The notes below the pieces were generated by a model. That model did not search any database. It worked only from the letters and a program-made list of their open reading frames with translations, and was not told the origin of the DNA. Both the position numbers and the translations under genes were made by a program. Shown here piece by piece: positions 8,939-18,151 of a stretch of DNA of 33,099 nt (positions are counted from its first letter, which is position 1; the number at the start of each line of letters is the position of its first letter). This DNA is from an uncultured Chloroflexota bacterium (lineage in GTDB: Bacteria; Chloroflexota; Dehalococcoidia; Lucifugimonadales; GCA-002694895), in assembly GCA_950054395.1 (NCBI GenBank), contig CATLOZ010000010.1, positions 1 to 33,099 of the forward strand, written 5' to 3'.

Positions 8939-11107
8939 ATGGTAATCACTAATTTAGATAATCAATATAAAAATTTTAAAAAAATAGCAAAATCATATCT
9001 TAATTCTGAACAATGGAGCATTGTTGAAAAAGCATATAATTTTGCTAATAACGCACATGGAAACCAAACAAGGCTAACTGGGGATAAATTCATTACCCAT
9101 CCACTTGAAACAGCAACATATTTAGCAGAATTACATTTAGATTATAATACTTTAGCTGCAGGGCTTTTACATGATGTTATAGAAGATTGTGATGTGACTT
9201 TACCTGATTTAATTCATTTATTTGGAGAAGAAATCTCTTCATTAGTTCAGGGAGTAACAAAATTAACAGAAGTTGAAAATGTATCAGAAATAAGATGGGA
9301 GGAAAATGTTCAAACACATTCTATTCTTGAAGCTCAAACTTTAAGGAAAATGCTTATGACAGTAGCTGAAGATATTAGAGTGGTTCTTATTAAACTTAGT
9401 GATCGTTTACATAACATGGAAACTATAGATCCTTTACCACAAGATAGAAAAATTAAATTATCTAAAGAAACTATGGAAATTTATGCTCCTTTAGCTCATA
9501 GATTAGGGATGTGGGATTTCAAGTGGAGATTAGAAGATTTGGCGTTTAGAAATTTAGACCCTACTATGTACAAAAGAGTTGCAATGTTAGTTAATTCAAA
9601 GAGAACAAATAGAGATGAATATATTCTCAAGGCAATAAATTTACTTAAGGACAAATTAGAAAAAGTGGATATAGTAGCAGAAGTAAAAGGAAGATCTAAG
9701 CATTTATTTAGTATTTATAGAAAAATTTTATTATATGAAAAAGAAAATAAAACAATAGATGAAATTTATGATTTATTTGCTATAAGAGTAATAGTTCAAA
9801 ATGTAAAAGATTGTTATATTTCTTTAGGGGAAATACATAATATTTGGCCACCTTTGACAGGGGAATTTGATGATTATATTGCAAGACCAAAAGATAATAT
9901 GTATAGGTCAATTCACACATCTGTAAGAGGCGATAATAATTACCCCATAGAAATTCAGATACGAACTACTGAAATGGATGAATATGCTGAACATGGAGTA
10001 GCTGCTCATTGGAAATATAAAGAAGGATCTGTGGATGATGATACTTTTGATAAGAAAATGATTTGGTTAAGGCAATTATTGGATTGGCAGCGAGAAGTAC
10101 CAGGTGATCAAGAATTTATCGATTCATTTAAAACCGATATTTTCAATGATCAAGTATATGTTTTCACACCTAAAGGTGAAGTTAAAGAATTACCTATAGG
10201 ATCAACCCCCTTAGATTTTGCATATAGAATTCATACAGATATAGGGCATTCTTGTATTGGTGCTAAAGTAAATGAAAAATTAGTTACGCTCAATAAACAG
10301 CTTAATAATGGAGATATAGTTGATATTGTTACGAGTCCTAGCGAAAAAGGGCCGAATTTAGACTGGTTAAATTCAGATTTAAAATATGTTATTACATCAT
10401 CTGCAAAAGAGAAAATCAGACTTTGGTTTAGAAAATCAAAGAAGGTAGAAAATATTAAAAGAGGTAAATCACTTGTAAATAAAAATATCTCGAAATTAGG
10501 TTTGGATATCTCATTAGAATCTTTGGTTGAGAATACTAAATATGCTTCCGGAGATGATTTGTTGAATGATATTGGTAATGGGTCGATCACAATTACAGAT
10601 TTAGTTAAGAATATTTCGCTTAAAGATACAAAAACGGAACAAATAACCCAAAATGAATTTGTTGATAATATAACTGATTCAATTAATGTATTAGGAGTGG
10701 GAGATTTGTTAACCCGTTTAGCAAAATGTTGTACACCGATAAAAGGAACGGAAATAATTGGATATATAACTCGAAACAGAGGAGTTACTGTTCACGATAA
10801 AAAATGTACAAATATTTTAAGCGAGAAAGAAATTGATAGATTTATAAGTGTTTCATGGGGGTTAAATGAAACTTTATATTCTGTTAGAATCTATGTTGAA
10901 GCTATTGATCGCGTTGGATTACTTAAGGATATTACTTCATTACTCTCAGATGAAAGAATTAATATTAGCGGAAGTATGACAGAAAATATAGACGAAAATA
11001 GTTATATCACTTTGAATATATATGTAAAAAGTATGAGTCAATTGAATTCGGTTTTTACAAAAATAGAAAATATTAAAAGTGTTTTAAATGTTAAAAGATT
11101 GAATTAA
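8939..11107 (+). CDS. Bifunctional (p)ppGpp synthetase/hydrolase, RelA/SpoT family
   Basis: HD domain with intact HDVIED, synthetase motif (FDDYIARPKDNMYRSIHT), TGS domain (VYVFTPKGEVKELPIGSTPLDFAYRIHT), C-terminal ACT domain. Confidence 0.96.
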   Translation: MVITNLDNQYKNFKKIAKSYLNSEQWSIVEKAYNFANNAHGNQTRLTGDKFITHPLETATYLAELHLDYNTLAAGLLHDVIEDCDVTLPDLIHLFGEEISSLVQGVTKLTEVENVSEIRWEENVQTHSILEAQTLRKMLMTVAEDIRVVLIKLSDRLHNMETIDPLPQDRKIKLSKETMEIYAPLAHRLGMWDFKWRLEDLAFRNLDPTMYKRVAMLVNSKRTNRDEYILKAINLLKDKLEKVDIVAEVKGRSKHLFSIYRKILLYEKENKTIDEIYDLFAIRVIVQNVKDCYISLGEIHNIWPPLTGEFDDYIARPKDNMYRSIHTSVRGDNNYPIEIQIRTTEMDEYAEHGVAAHWKYKEGSVDDDTFDKKMIWLRQLLDWQREVPGDQEFIDSFKTDIFNDQVYVFTPKGEVKELPIGSTPLDFAYRIHTDIGHSCIGAKVNEKLVTLNKQLNNGDIVDIVTSPSEKGPNLDWLNSDLKYVITSSAKEKIRLWFRKSKKVENIKRGKSLVNKNISKLGLDISLESLVENTKYASGDDLLNDIGNGSITITDLVKNISLKDTKTEQITQNEFVDNITDSINVLGVGDLLTRLAKCCTPIKGTEIIGYITRNRGVTVHDKKCTNILSEKEIDRFISVSWGLNETLYSVRIYVEAIDRVGLLKDITSLLSDERINISGSMTENIDENSYITLNIYVKSMSQLNSVFTKIENIKSVLNVKRLN

Positions 11108-11118
11108 AAGGAGAAATA

Positions 11119-11379
11119 TTGTCATCTAATAAATCAACAAGGGTTTCTGCAAGAAGATATGCTGAAAAACAGCCTTACAGGACAAAAGTTAAAAATATGA
11201 TTTCTGAGACTAGGAAAGCTATTTTAGAAGGTAATAAAGAAAAAGCGCAAGAATATGGAAAGAAAGCAGTTTCTGCTTTAGATAAAGCAAGTCAAAAAAA
11301 TGCACTGCATTCTAATAATACTTCCAGAAAAAAATCAAGATTGTTAAGGCAAATAAATCATTTAATGAAGAGTGAATAA
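11119..11379 (+). CDS. rpsT: 30S ribosomal protein S20 (TTG start)
   Basis: AAAGGAG upstream of TTG; protein SSNKSTRVSARRYAEKQPYRTKVKNMI...ALDKASQKNALHSNNTSRKKSRLLRQIN typical of S20. Confidence 0.92.
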   Translation: MSSNKSTRVSARRYAEKQPYRTKVKNMISETRKAILEGNKEKAQEYGKKAVSALDKASQKNALHSNNTSRKKSRLLRQINHLMKSE

Positions 11380-11389
11380 GTTAATCACA

Positions 11390-11418
11390 TTGTAATTTTA
11401 GAACATATGTGCTATTAT
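11390..11418 (+). promoter_or_regulatory. lexA promoter with embedded DinR/LexA-type SOS box
   Basis: TTGTAA (11390-11395), 17-nt spacer, TATTAT (11413-11418). Spacer contains GAACATATGTGC (11401-11412), close to the Gram-positive SOS box CGAACATATGTTCG. Confidence 0.7.
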
Positions 11419-11425
11419 CGCTTCT

Positions 11426-12052
11426 ATGTCAGACTTAAATGAGAAACAAAGTAAAATAATTTCTTTTATTCAGGATTATTATAATGAATTTGGTATTTCA
11501 CCTACTGTTAGGGAAATACAAAATGGTTGCAATATCACTTCAACTTCTGTGGTAGATTACAACTTGAAAGCACTTAAAAATAAAGGTTATTTAGATAAAC
11601 GACCAGATATATCTAGAGCAATTAAATTGAATAGTATAAATGATAATTTTATAAAAGTTCCTATATTGTCATCTATTGCAGCAGGGGAACCTTTGATAGT
11701 TAATCCGGAACAAATTGTTGCAGGGGAAGATTATGACGATTACGTTGAATTACCAAATAATTTTTCCAAAGAAAAAAATTTATTTGCTTTAAGAGTTAAG
11801 GGTGATTCTATGATAGATGCTTTAATAAGTAATAATGATATTGTTATAATGAAATCCTCAGATGAAGCAAATAATGGTGAAATGGTTGCAGCATGGCTTC
11901 CACAAAACGAAGAAGTAACATTAAAAAGATTTTATTTTAGAAATAATAAAGTAGAATTACATTCTGAAAACCCTAAATATGATCCTATAATATTAGATCC
12001 AAAAAATGTATTGATTAAAGGAAAAGTTGTTGGAGTTATTAGGAAAGTATAG
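11426..12052 (+). CDS. lexA: LexA repressor
   Basis: N-terminal wHTH (ISPTVREIQNGCNITSTSVVDYNLKALKNKGYL), Ala-Gly cleavage site (SSIAAGEP), catalytic Ser (VKGDSMIDA) and Lys (EVTLKRFYF). Confidence 0.95.
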   Translation: MSDLNEKQSKIISFIQDYYNEFGISPTVREIQNGCNITSTSVVDYNLKALKNKGYLDKRPDISRAIKLNSINDNFIKVPILSSIAAGEPLIVNPEQIVAGEDYDDYVELPNNFSKEKNLFALRVKGDSMIDALISNNDIVIMKSSDEANNGEMVAAWLPQNEEVTLKRFYFRNNKVELHSENPKYDPIILDPKNVLIKGKVVGVIRKV

Positions 12053-12106
12053 ATTTCATAAGTAATATTAAGTATTATATATTTATTAGTACATTAAGGA
12101 GTTTTT

Positions 12107-12295
12107 ATGCCTTTTGGTTTAGGCCCAACGGAATTAATAATAATTCTAGGTATTGCTTTATTGTTATTTGGAGCTAAAAAATTACCTGAAATTGGAAGTT
12201 CATTAGGTAAAGCTATAAAAGAATTCAGAAAAACTCAAAGTGATGATTCAAACTCAGAGAATAAATCTATATCCTCTTCAGATAATAAAAAATAA
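12107..12295 (+). CDS. tatA: Sec-independent translocase protein TatA
   Basis: LGPTELIIILGIALLLFGAKKLPEIGSSLGKAIKEFRK; TatA signature; GGAG upstream. Confidence 0.93.
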   Translation: MPFGLGPTELIIILGIALLLFGAKKLPEIGSSLGKAIKEFRKTQSDDSNSENKSISSSDNKK

Positions 12296-12302
12296 TTATA
12301 TA

Positions 12303-13043
12303 TTATTTTTCCTTAGTTCCTCTATTTATAATCCAAACTAAAATAAATCCAATTTCATATAGAAGAATAATCGGTATTGCAACAAGAGTTTGATTAATAG
12401 GGTCAAATGTAGGTGTGATTATGGCGCCTAATACAAATGAAACGACCCAAAAATACCTTCTGAATCTTTTGATTTTAATTGAATTAATTATTTTTAATTT
12501 TCCTAATATAAACATAATTAATGGTGTTTGAAATATTAATCCCATCCACCCAAGCAAAGAAATAAGTATGCTTATATAATTTCCTATTCTTATATAGGGT
12601 GTTGCAATATCTGACCCAAAAGTAATTAGAAATTTGATTGCTGGGGGAAATAATACATACAATCCAAAAATTAAACCTAAACTAAATGTTACATATATTA
12701 TAGGAATGCTTAAATATAAAAACATTTTTTCATTTTTTTTCAAGCCTGGGCTAAGAAATAATATGATTTGTAAAAATATTATTGGGGATGAAATTAATAT
12801 GCCAGTGTATATAGATACTTTTATTGCAACAGAAATATATTCTGTAAGTTCTGTATAAATAGGTTTAGTATTTTGGAAATATGTTAACCCATTAGTGGGA
12901 TTTAATAAGAATTCTAAAATATCCTTATGAAAGATAAATGTTATTATTCCTGAGATTAATATTGTTATAATACTAATTATCAATCTTTTTCTGAGTTCTA
13001 AAACATGATTTGAAAATGTATTTTTTGTGTTAGCTTTATTCAT
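12303..13043 (-). CDS. tatC: Sec-independent translocase protein TatC
   Basis: Six-TM protein beginning FSNHVLELRKRLIISI and ending AIITPTFDPINQTLVAIPIILLYEIGFIL; classic TatC motifs. Confidence 0.95.
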   Translation of the reverse strand: MNKANTKNTFSNHVLELRKRLIISIITILISGIITFIFHKDILEFLLNPTNGLTYFQNTKPIYTELTEYISVAIKVSIYTGILISSPIIFLQIILFLSPGLKKNEKMFLYLSIPIIYVTFSLGLIFGLYVLFPPAIKFLITFGSDIATPYIRIGNYISILISLLGWMGLIFQTPLIMFILGKLKIINSIKIKRFRRYFWVVSFVLGAIITPTFDPINQTLVAIPIILLYEIGFILVWIINRGTKEK

Positions 13044-13230
13044 CTATATTTTCTTCTTCTTTATAATTGATATCTATTGAATTTTGTAATTCATGTATCC
13101 ATTTCCTAGATGATTTAAGAAGTTTTCCTATAGAATTTGAAAATTGAACAAGTTTTGTTGGTCCTAAAATTATCAAGGCTACAAGTAGTACCCAGATTAA
13201 CTCCATGCTGCCTATATTGAATATATTCAT
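13036..13230 (-). CDS. TatA/TatB-like twin-arginine translocase subunit
   Basis: MELIWVLLVALIILGPTKLVQFSNSIGKLLKSSRKW; overlaps the tatC start. Confidence 0.88.
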   Translation of the reverse strand: MNIFNIGSMELIWVLLVALIILGPTKLVQFSNSIGKLLKSSRKWIHELQNSIDINYKEEENIDE

Positions 13231-13251
13231 TTGTTTTATTTTAAAGTTATA

Positions 13252-14454
13252 TTATTTTTTGTAAACCTTCAATAATGTAATGCTCTCAACGTGATGAGTG
13301 TTAGGGAATAAATCAATAGGTGTTATCGATTGAATTTTATACTTTTTTTCATTAAGTATTTTTAAATCTCTTGCCAATGTTTTGGGATCACATGATATGT
13401 AAATTATATTATCTACCGGGTGCGATATTAAATTGTTTAATAATTTCTCATCACATCCTTTCCGGGAAGGATCTAAGATTACAACATCTATTTTGGATTT
13501 TATTTCTATGATTATATCCTCTGAATTACCTATTAAAATTTTATAATTTGGTATATTTTTAATATTAACCTTCGCATCAATCACTGCTGAACTTGATTGT
13601 TCAATCCCTATAATATTCTCAAAATACTCACTTAGTAAAATTCCAAATGTTCCTACACCAGAATATGCATCAACTAATAAATGTTTTCCATTATCTTTTA
13701 TTAAAGATAATATAGTATTTTTCATGTTTTCAATTTGATTACTGTTAACCTGGAAAAATGAAGGTGAGCTTATTTGAAATTCGTGTCCTGAAATTTGTTC
13801 AATATAATCTTTTTGTCCGGTTTGAATTTTTATATTTTCATTTTTAAATTTTGGTTGAATTAAAAATGAGTTTGTATTTTCGGATGCTCTTATAGATACT
13901 TGAGATGATTCACCGGCTAGATTTTCCAAATTTTTGATATATTTATTTATTTTATTATTCATGATTAAACAATGATTAACGGCAGCAAATTTTTTTGTAA
14001 CTTTATTTGTAAAACCAATTAGTCCATTTCGCCTAATTGTAAATCTTCCGTGATTTCTATAGTTAAATTGTTTTTTAGAATTAATTATTTTTTTTATTTT
14101 GATTTTAGATTTTATTTTACTATTGATTTCATTATGGATAATTTGCTCTTTTAGTTTTAACTGATAATCATATTTAATATGCTGCCAATTACAACCTGTA
14201 CAAAATCCATAAAATTGACAAGGAGGTTTTACTCTGTAAGGAGAAGATATTAATATATTTTTTACTATTCCATATATTCTTGTTTTTTTTCTTTTTGTTT
14301 TTTTTTGTATATCAATTTCTGCAATAACTGTTTCACCAGGAATTCCTCCAAAAATATTTATTTGCTCTTCATTGTAATAAGCAGTAGTATCACCTTCAGA
14401 GCCAATATTTTTTAATTTTAATTTGACTAATTTTTTTGTATAATTTGTTTCCAT
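13252..14454 (-). CDS. TrmA/RumA-family RNA (uracil-5-)-methyltransferase
   Basis: TRAM domain, Fe-S cluster CQFYGFCTGCNWQHIKYDYQLKLKEQII, SAM motif DAYSGVGTFGILLSEYF, ILDPSRKGCDE, YISCDPKTLARDL. Confidence 0.92.
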   Translation of the reverse strand: METNYTKKLVKLKLKNIGSEGDTTAYYNEEQINIFGGIPGETVIAEIDIQKKTKRKKTRIYGIVKNILISSPYRVKPPCQFYGFCTGCNWQHIKYDYQLKLKEQIIHNEINSKIKSKIKIKKIINSKKQFNYRNHGRFTIRRNGLIGFTNKVTKKFAAVNHCLIMNNKINKYIKNLENLAGESSQVSIRASENTNSFLIQPKFKNENIKIQTGQKDYIEQISGHEFQISSPSFFQVNSNQIENMKNTILSLIKDNGKHLLVDAYSGVGTFGILLSEYFENIIGIEQSSSAVIDAKVNIKNIPNYKILIGNSEDIIIEIKSKIDVVILDPSRKGCDEKLLNNLISHPVDNIIYISCDPKTLARDLKILNEKKYKIQSITPIDLFPNTHHVESITLLKVYKK

Positions 14455-14521
14455 TACAGAATCACAGCTTTGATGTTATATAGTATATAATTTAAATAAT
14501 AATTTTTATGGAGACTATTAT

Positions 14522-15403
14522 ATGACAACTTCTAGAAGACTACCTCATTGGTTAAAGGCAAAAATGCCTGGTGGAAAAAATTATATAGAAGTTAAAAATT
14601 TGATAAATAAAAATTCTTTAAACACTGTTTGCGTTGAAGCAAAATGTCCCAATATTGGTGAATGTTGGGATAATAGAACAGCTACTTTTATGATTTTGGG
14701 AGATATATGTACAAGAGCGTGTCGGTATTGTTCAGTTAAATCCGGAAAACCTATAGGTCTTGATATAAAAGAACCACTTCGGGTTTCTGATGCTGTGAAA
14801 AAATTGAATTTAAAATATGCGGTTTTAACTTCAGTTGACAGAGATGATTTGCCAGATGGAGGCGCATTTATTTTTAAACAATGTATTAATTTGATACATA
14901 AAAATTCCCCTGGATGTAAAGTTGAAGTTTTAATTCCTGATTTCCAAGGGGATTGGGATGATTTAAAAACTGTTATGGATGCAGGCCCTGAAACTTTGAA
15001 TCATAATATAGAAACAGTAGAGAGAGTTTTCAGATCAGTCAGAGCCAAAGGGGATTACAGATTATCATTAGATCTTTTATTAAAAACTAAAGAATTAAAT
15101 TCATATAGTGTAACTAAATCGGGATTAATGGTTGGATTAGGAGAAAATTGGGATGAGATTATAAATACTTTAATAGATTTAAGGGCATCAGATTGTGACC
15201 TTTTAACTATAGGCCAGTATATTAAACCTACTCCTAAACATACAGATGTTATTAAATGGTATACCCCGGAAGAATTTATAGAATTAAGATCTATAGCTAT
15301 GGATTTAGGATTTAAAGGTGCTGTTTCAGGGCCTTTAGTTCGAAGTTCCTATAAAGCTGATGAGCAATATTATCAGGCCAAGAGACTAATTCCTATAAGT
15401 TGA
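14522..15403 (+). CDS. lipA: Lipoyl synthase
   Basis: Both Fe-S motifs present (CVEAKCPNIGECW and CTRACRYC), plus GDICTRACRYCSV; TATGGAG upstream. Confidence 0.96.
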   Translation: MTTSRRLPHWLKAKMPGGKNYIEVKNLINKNSLNTVCVEAKCPNIGECWDNRTATFMILGDICTRACRYCSVKSGKPIGLDIKEPLRVSDAVKKLNLKYAVLTSVDRDDLPDGGAFIFKQCINLIHKNSPGCKVEVLIPDFQGDWDDLKTVMDAGPETLNHNIETVERVFRSVRAKGDYRLSLDLLLKTKELNSYSVTKSGLMVGLGENWDEIINTLIDLRASDCDLLTIGQYIKPTPKHTDVIKWYTPEEFIELRSIAMDLGFKGAVSGPLVRSSYKADEQYYQAKRLIPIS

Positions 15404-15434
15404 TTTCAAGAAAATTTTTTGTTTACAAATAATA

Positions 15435-15665
15435 TTGATTGTTTCAAATATGCATTTTTATTTTGGAAATAAAAATCAAGATCCAGATACTAAGCTGCGT
15501 ATACATGATGAATCTTTGTTTAGAGACTTGTTATTTAATCCTGGGATTGGTTTGGCTGAAGGGTACATGCATTTTATTCATAAGATTCCATTTGCTAATA
15601 AAGATGTTGCTAAACATAAAGATACATATAAGTCATCTTACCCACCATATATTCGGATATTATGA
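15435..15665 (+). pseudogene. Truncated cyclopropane-fatty-acyl-phospholipid synthase-like N-terminal fragment
   Basis: MHFYFGNKNQDPDTKLRIHDESLFRDLLFNPGIGLAEGYM resembles the N-terminal region of CFA synthase family proteins (vrihD..lfrrll..p.lglgEaYmdG), then stops; no methyltransferase domain follows. Confidence 0.55.
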
Positions 15666-15667
15666 TA

Positions 15668-15964
15668 TTAATCTGATGATGGTAATCTTTTAGGTTTAAC
15701 TTCAGTCATAGGTGCGTTAGAGCACGAAACAATTCCTGGACCAGCTTTAGTACAAAGAACTATAATGCCACTTTTTGATTCGTAACGTTTTCCTAATGTA
15801 TTGCCTGAACCTTCAATTTTAGTATCAGAAGAAATTTCAGTTTTCTCAGTTGAATCTACCAAATTTTTGGTACCATTAGATAAAATTCCTTCACCTGTTT
15901 TAACCACCATAAACTCAGATCCTGTTAATGAACATTTTAATCTGGAACCTACTTTTATATCCAT
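15668..15964 (-). CDS. Small protein with two degenerate repeats, desulfoferrodoxin-N/zinc-ribbon-like
   Basis: MDIKVGSRLKCSLTGSEFMVVKTGEG... and LGKRYESKSGIIVLCTKAGPGIVSCSNAPMTEVKPKRLPSSD look like two related modules; next to the SelA-like gene on the same strand. Confidence 0.55.
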   Translation of the reverse strand: MDIKVGSRLKCSLTGSEFMVVKTGEGILSNGTKNLVDSTEKTEISSDTKIEGSGNTLGKRYESKSGIIVLCTKAGPGIVSCSNAPMTEVKPKRLPSSD

Positions 15965-15977
15965 TTGTTTACTCCTG

Positions 15978-17186
15978 TTACTTTATATATTCTTTTATAT
16001 CGTTATGCAATACATCTGAGATATGTTGAATATTATCTTCTGATAAATTCATAGGATGAACTGTCATAAAATTTTCACTCAATCCTTTTTCGTTCAGAAA
16101 TAAACCACTTTTTACTTTAAGGTTATTGCATAAATCAAAAGCATTAATTTTACCAGTATATATATTAAGTGTAGGGTATTCTTCACTATTTGATGGGGTG
16201 TTTATTGTAGTTTTTATATTTGGTAGAGATTTTATTTTGTCTTCAATAATTGATAAATATTTTTTGCAATTCGTCATTTCTGCATTGATGTCTTTTTCAA
16301 TAAATAATCTTAGAGCAACAAGTAATCCGGCAATTTCTTCTTTTGCTACTTTAAAACCTCTTCCTATTCCATGTCTTGGGATGGCACTAATTTTAGATTT
16401 ATCTATTAAATTTGAAGGAGGATTCCATATTTCAAAATATTCATCCATATCTAAAGATTGTAAAGCGACAGAACTTATATAATCTTTTTTGCCACATAAT
16501 ATTCCGGATGATTGAGGGCCTTTAATTGCTTTTCCTCCACTAAATGCAACTAAATCCGCTCCTTTTTCTATAAATTTTCTCAGGTTTTCTCTAGGAGGTA
16601 ATTGCCCTGCTGCATCTACAATTACTGGTAAGTTATGTTTGTTTGCTACTTTGATTACTTCTTCGAAAGGAGGTTCAGAGTCTTGAGTTGCTACGTAGAC
16701 TATTCCAGCAGTTTTTTCATTTATTACAGATTCGTATTCCCATGCCTCAGTTCTTCTTACTCCGGCTCCAGATAAAATCTCATTCATTCCAACTTCAATT
16801 GTTTCACCGCCGGCTAGTCTGAAAGCGTGGTCATAGCCATTTCTATGTTCTCTTGAAATAATAAATTGGTTTTTATTATCTTTAACACTTGGAAGGTTCT
16901 CCATTTTAGAAGGATCTAATCCTGCGAGTATAGCAGCTGCACCCATAGTTAGACCTGCAGACGCACCTGAAGTAACGTAAGCTGATTCAGATCCTGTAAT
17001 TTTAGATATGTATTCTGAAGCACTAGCTTGTAATTCTGTCATGTCTACTGAAAATGTTGATGCATTTACCATTGCATCTGAAACTTCTTTTGATAATATA
17101 GGGCCTCCAACTCTAGTAGAAGCTCCTGCCAAATTATGAATTGTCCTTGCGCCAAATTCTTTGTATATATTCATTTGTAACCTCAA
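15978..17186 (-). CDS. PLP-dependent SelA/DgaE-like aminotransferase-fold enzyme
   Basis: AYVTSGASAGLTMGAAAILAG, PVIVDAAGQLPPRENL, DLVAFSGGKAIKGPQSSGILCG (PLP-Lys) motifs of the SelA-like family. Confidence 0.8.
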   Translation of the reverse strand: MRLQMNIYKEFGARTIHNLAGASTRVGGPILSKEVSDAMVNASTFSVDMTELQASASEYISKITGSESAYVTSGASAGLTMGAAAILAGLDPSKMENLPSVKDNKNQFIISREHRNGYDHAFRLAGGETIEVGMNEILSGAGVRRTEAWEYESVINEKTAGIVYVATQDSEPPFEEVIKVANKHNLPVIVDAAGQLPPRENLRKFIEKGADLVAFSGGKAIKGPQSSGILCGKKDYISSVALQSLDMDEYFEIWNPPSNLIDKSKISAIPRHGIGRGFKVAKEEIAGLLVALRLFIEKDINAEMTNCKKYLSIIEDKIKSLPNIKTTINTPSNSEEYPTLNIYTGKINAFDLCNNLKVKSGLFLNEKGLSENFMTVHPMNLSEDNIQHISDVLHNDIKEYIK

Positions 17187-17252
17187 GTTTTGTTAGATAA
17201 ATTAATTATTATGCATTTGAGCTGAAAACACAATTTAAAATATAAAAAATTT

Positions 17253-18098
17253 TCATTTTGAAAAACTTATTAATTTATTTGCCATTAACACTTGTTCTTT
17301 TAAAGTTTTTTTATCAGCATTATTATTGTCAAAAAGTATTAAATTATAATTTTTAACACCAACGTTGTTTAAAGAAGTAAGTAATTCTATATATGCATTT
17401 AATTTATTTGATTGAAAGTTGTTTTTATAAGTGTGATAGTTTTGATCAAAAAAACTATCATTTGGTAAGTTCATTCTTATGCTTACGTAGATGGGTATGT
17501 TTATTTTCTTAGAAAAAGATTTATTAAACTTTGTTACAAAGTTTATGTACATTTTGCCATCATATATTGGATTGCTGACCAAATAAGATGATCCTAATTT
17601 AATTTTTTTGTTAATTAGGTTTAAATATTCCTTATCAGTTTGATTTATTTCTATTGTACTTCCAAAGATGCATTCAGTATTTGATTCCAGTTTATTGCCG
17701 ATAAAGTCATAACCTTTATTCATTTGTTTTATAGAATTCATCACATTTGTAGTGGTATGTTCATAGACTGCTTTTGAATCTTTTGTTTGTTTTATCGGTG
17801 ATTTTTGTAAACTTTTTGCATCACCTTTTGTGATTAAAAAATTATTTAATTTAAATAATTCGGCGCCTAATATTCTCGATTGAATAAATCTGAGATTTGT
17901 ATCAACCGTATTAATAGTGATAATTACAGATTTATTATATTTTTGGTTTATATGATAAGCTAATGATGAAGGATCAGTTCTAACAGATGATATTTGAGGG
18001 ACGATTAGAGTATTACAATTAATTTCAGAGACATAGTTTAATAATTTGGTATTTCCACTTTTATATACAGGTATAGTTACTACAAATTTTTCTTTCAT
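17253..18098 (-). CDS. Methylenetetrahydrofolate reductase-like TIM-barrel protein
   Basis: Order of motifs (PQISSVRTDPSSLAYHINQKY..., TINTVDTNLRFIQSRILGAELFKLNNFLITKGD) resembles the MetF family; divergent. Confidence 0.6.
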   Translation of the reverse strand: MKEKFVVTIPVYKSGNTKLLNYVSEINCNTLIVPQISSVRTDPSSLAYHINQKYNKSVIITINTVDTNLRFIQSRILGAELFKLNNFLITKGDAKSLQKSPIKQTKDSKAVYEHTTTNVMNSIKQMNKGYDFIGNKLESNTECIFGSTIEINQTDKEYLNLINKKIKLGSSYLVSNPIYDGKMYINFVTKFNKSFSKKINIPIYVSIRMNLPNDSFFDQNYHTYKNNFQSNKLNAYIELLTSLNNVGVKNYNLILFDNNNADKKTLKEQVLMANKLISFSK

Positions 18099-18151
18099 AA
18101 ATAAATTATATATTAGTTATCTTTTAATATATAATTTATTTATATGAAAGT

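Noticed and set aside
10231-10590. 119-aa antisense ORF in relA/spoT
   Set aside because: Shadow ORF with no own signals; RelA frame is intact and conserved.
15439-15693. 84-aa ORF in another frame over the CFA-like fragment
   Set aside because: The 15435-15665 frame carries the recognisable family similarity; this one does not.
16126-16482. 118-aa ORF opposite the SelA-like gene
   Set aside because: Antisense of a conserved PLP enzyme frame.
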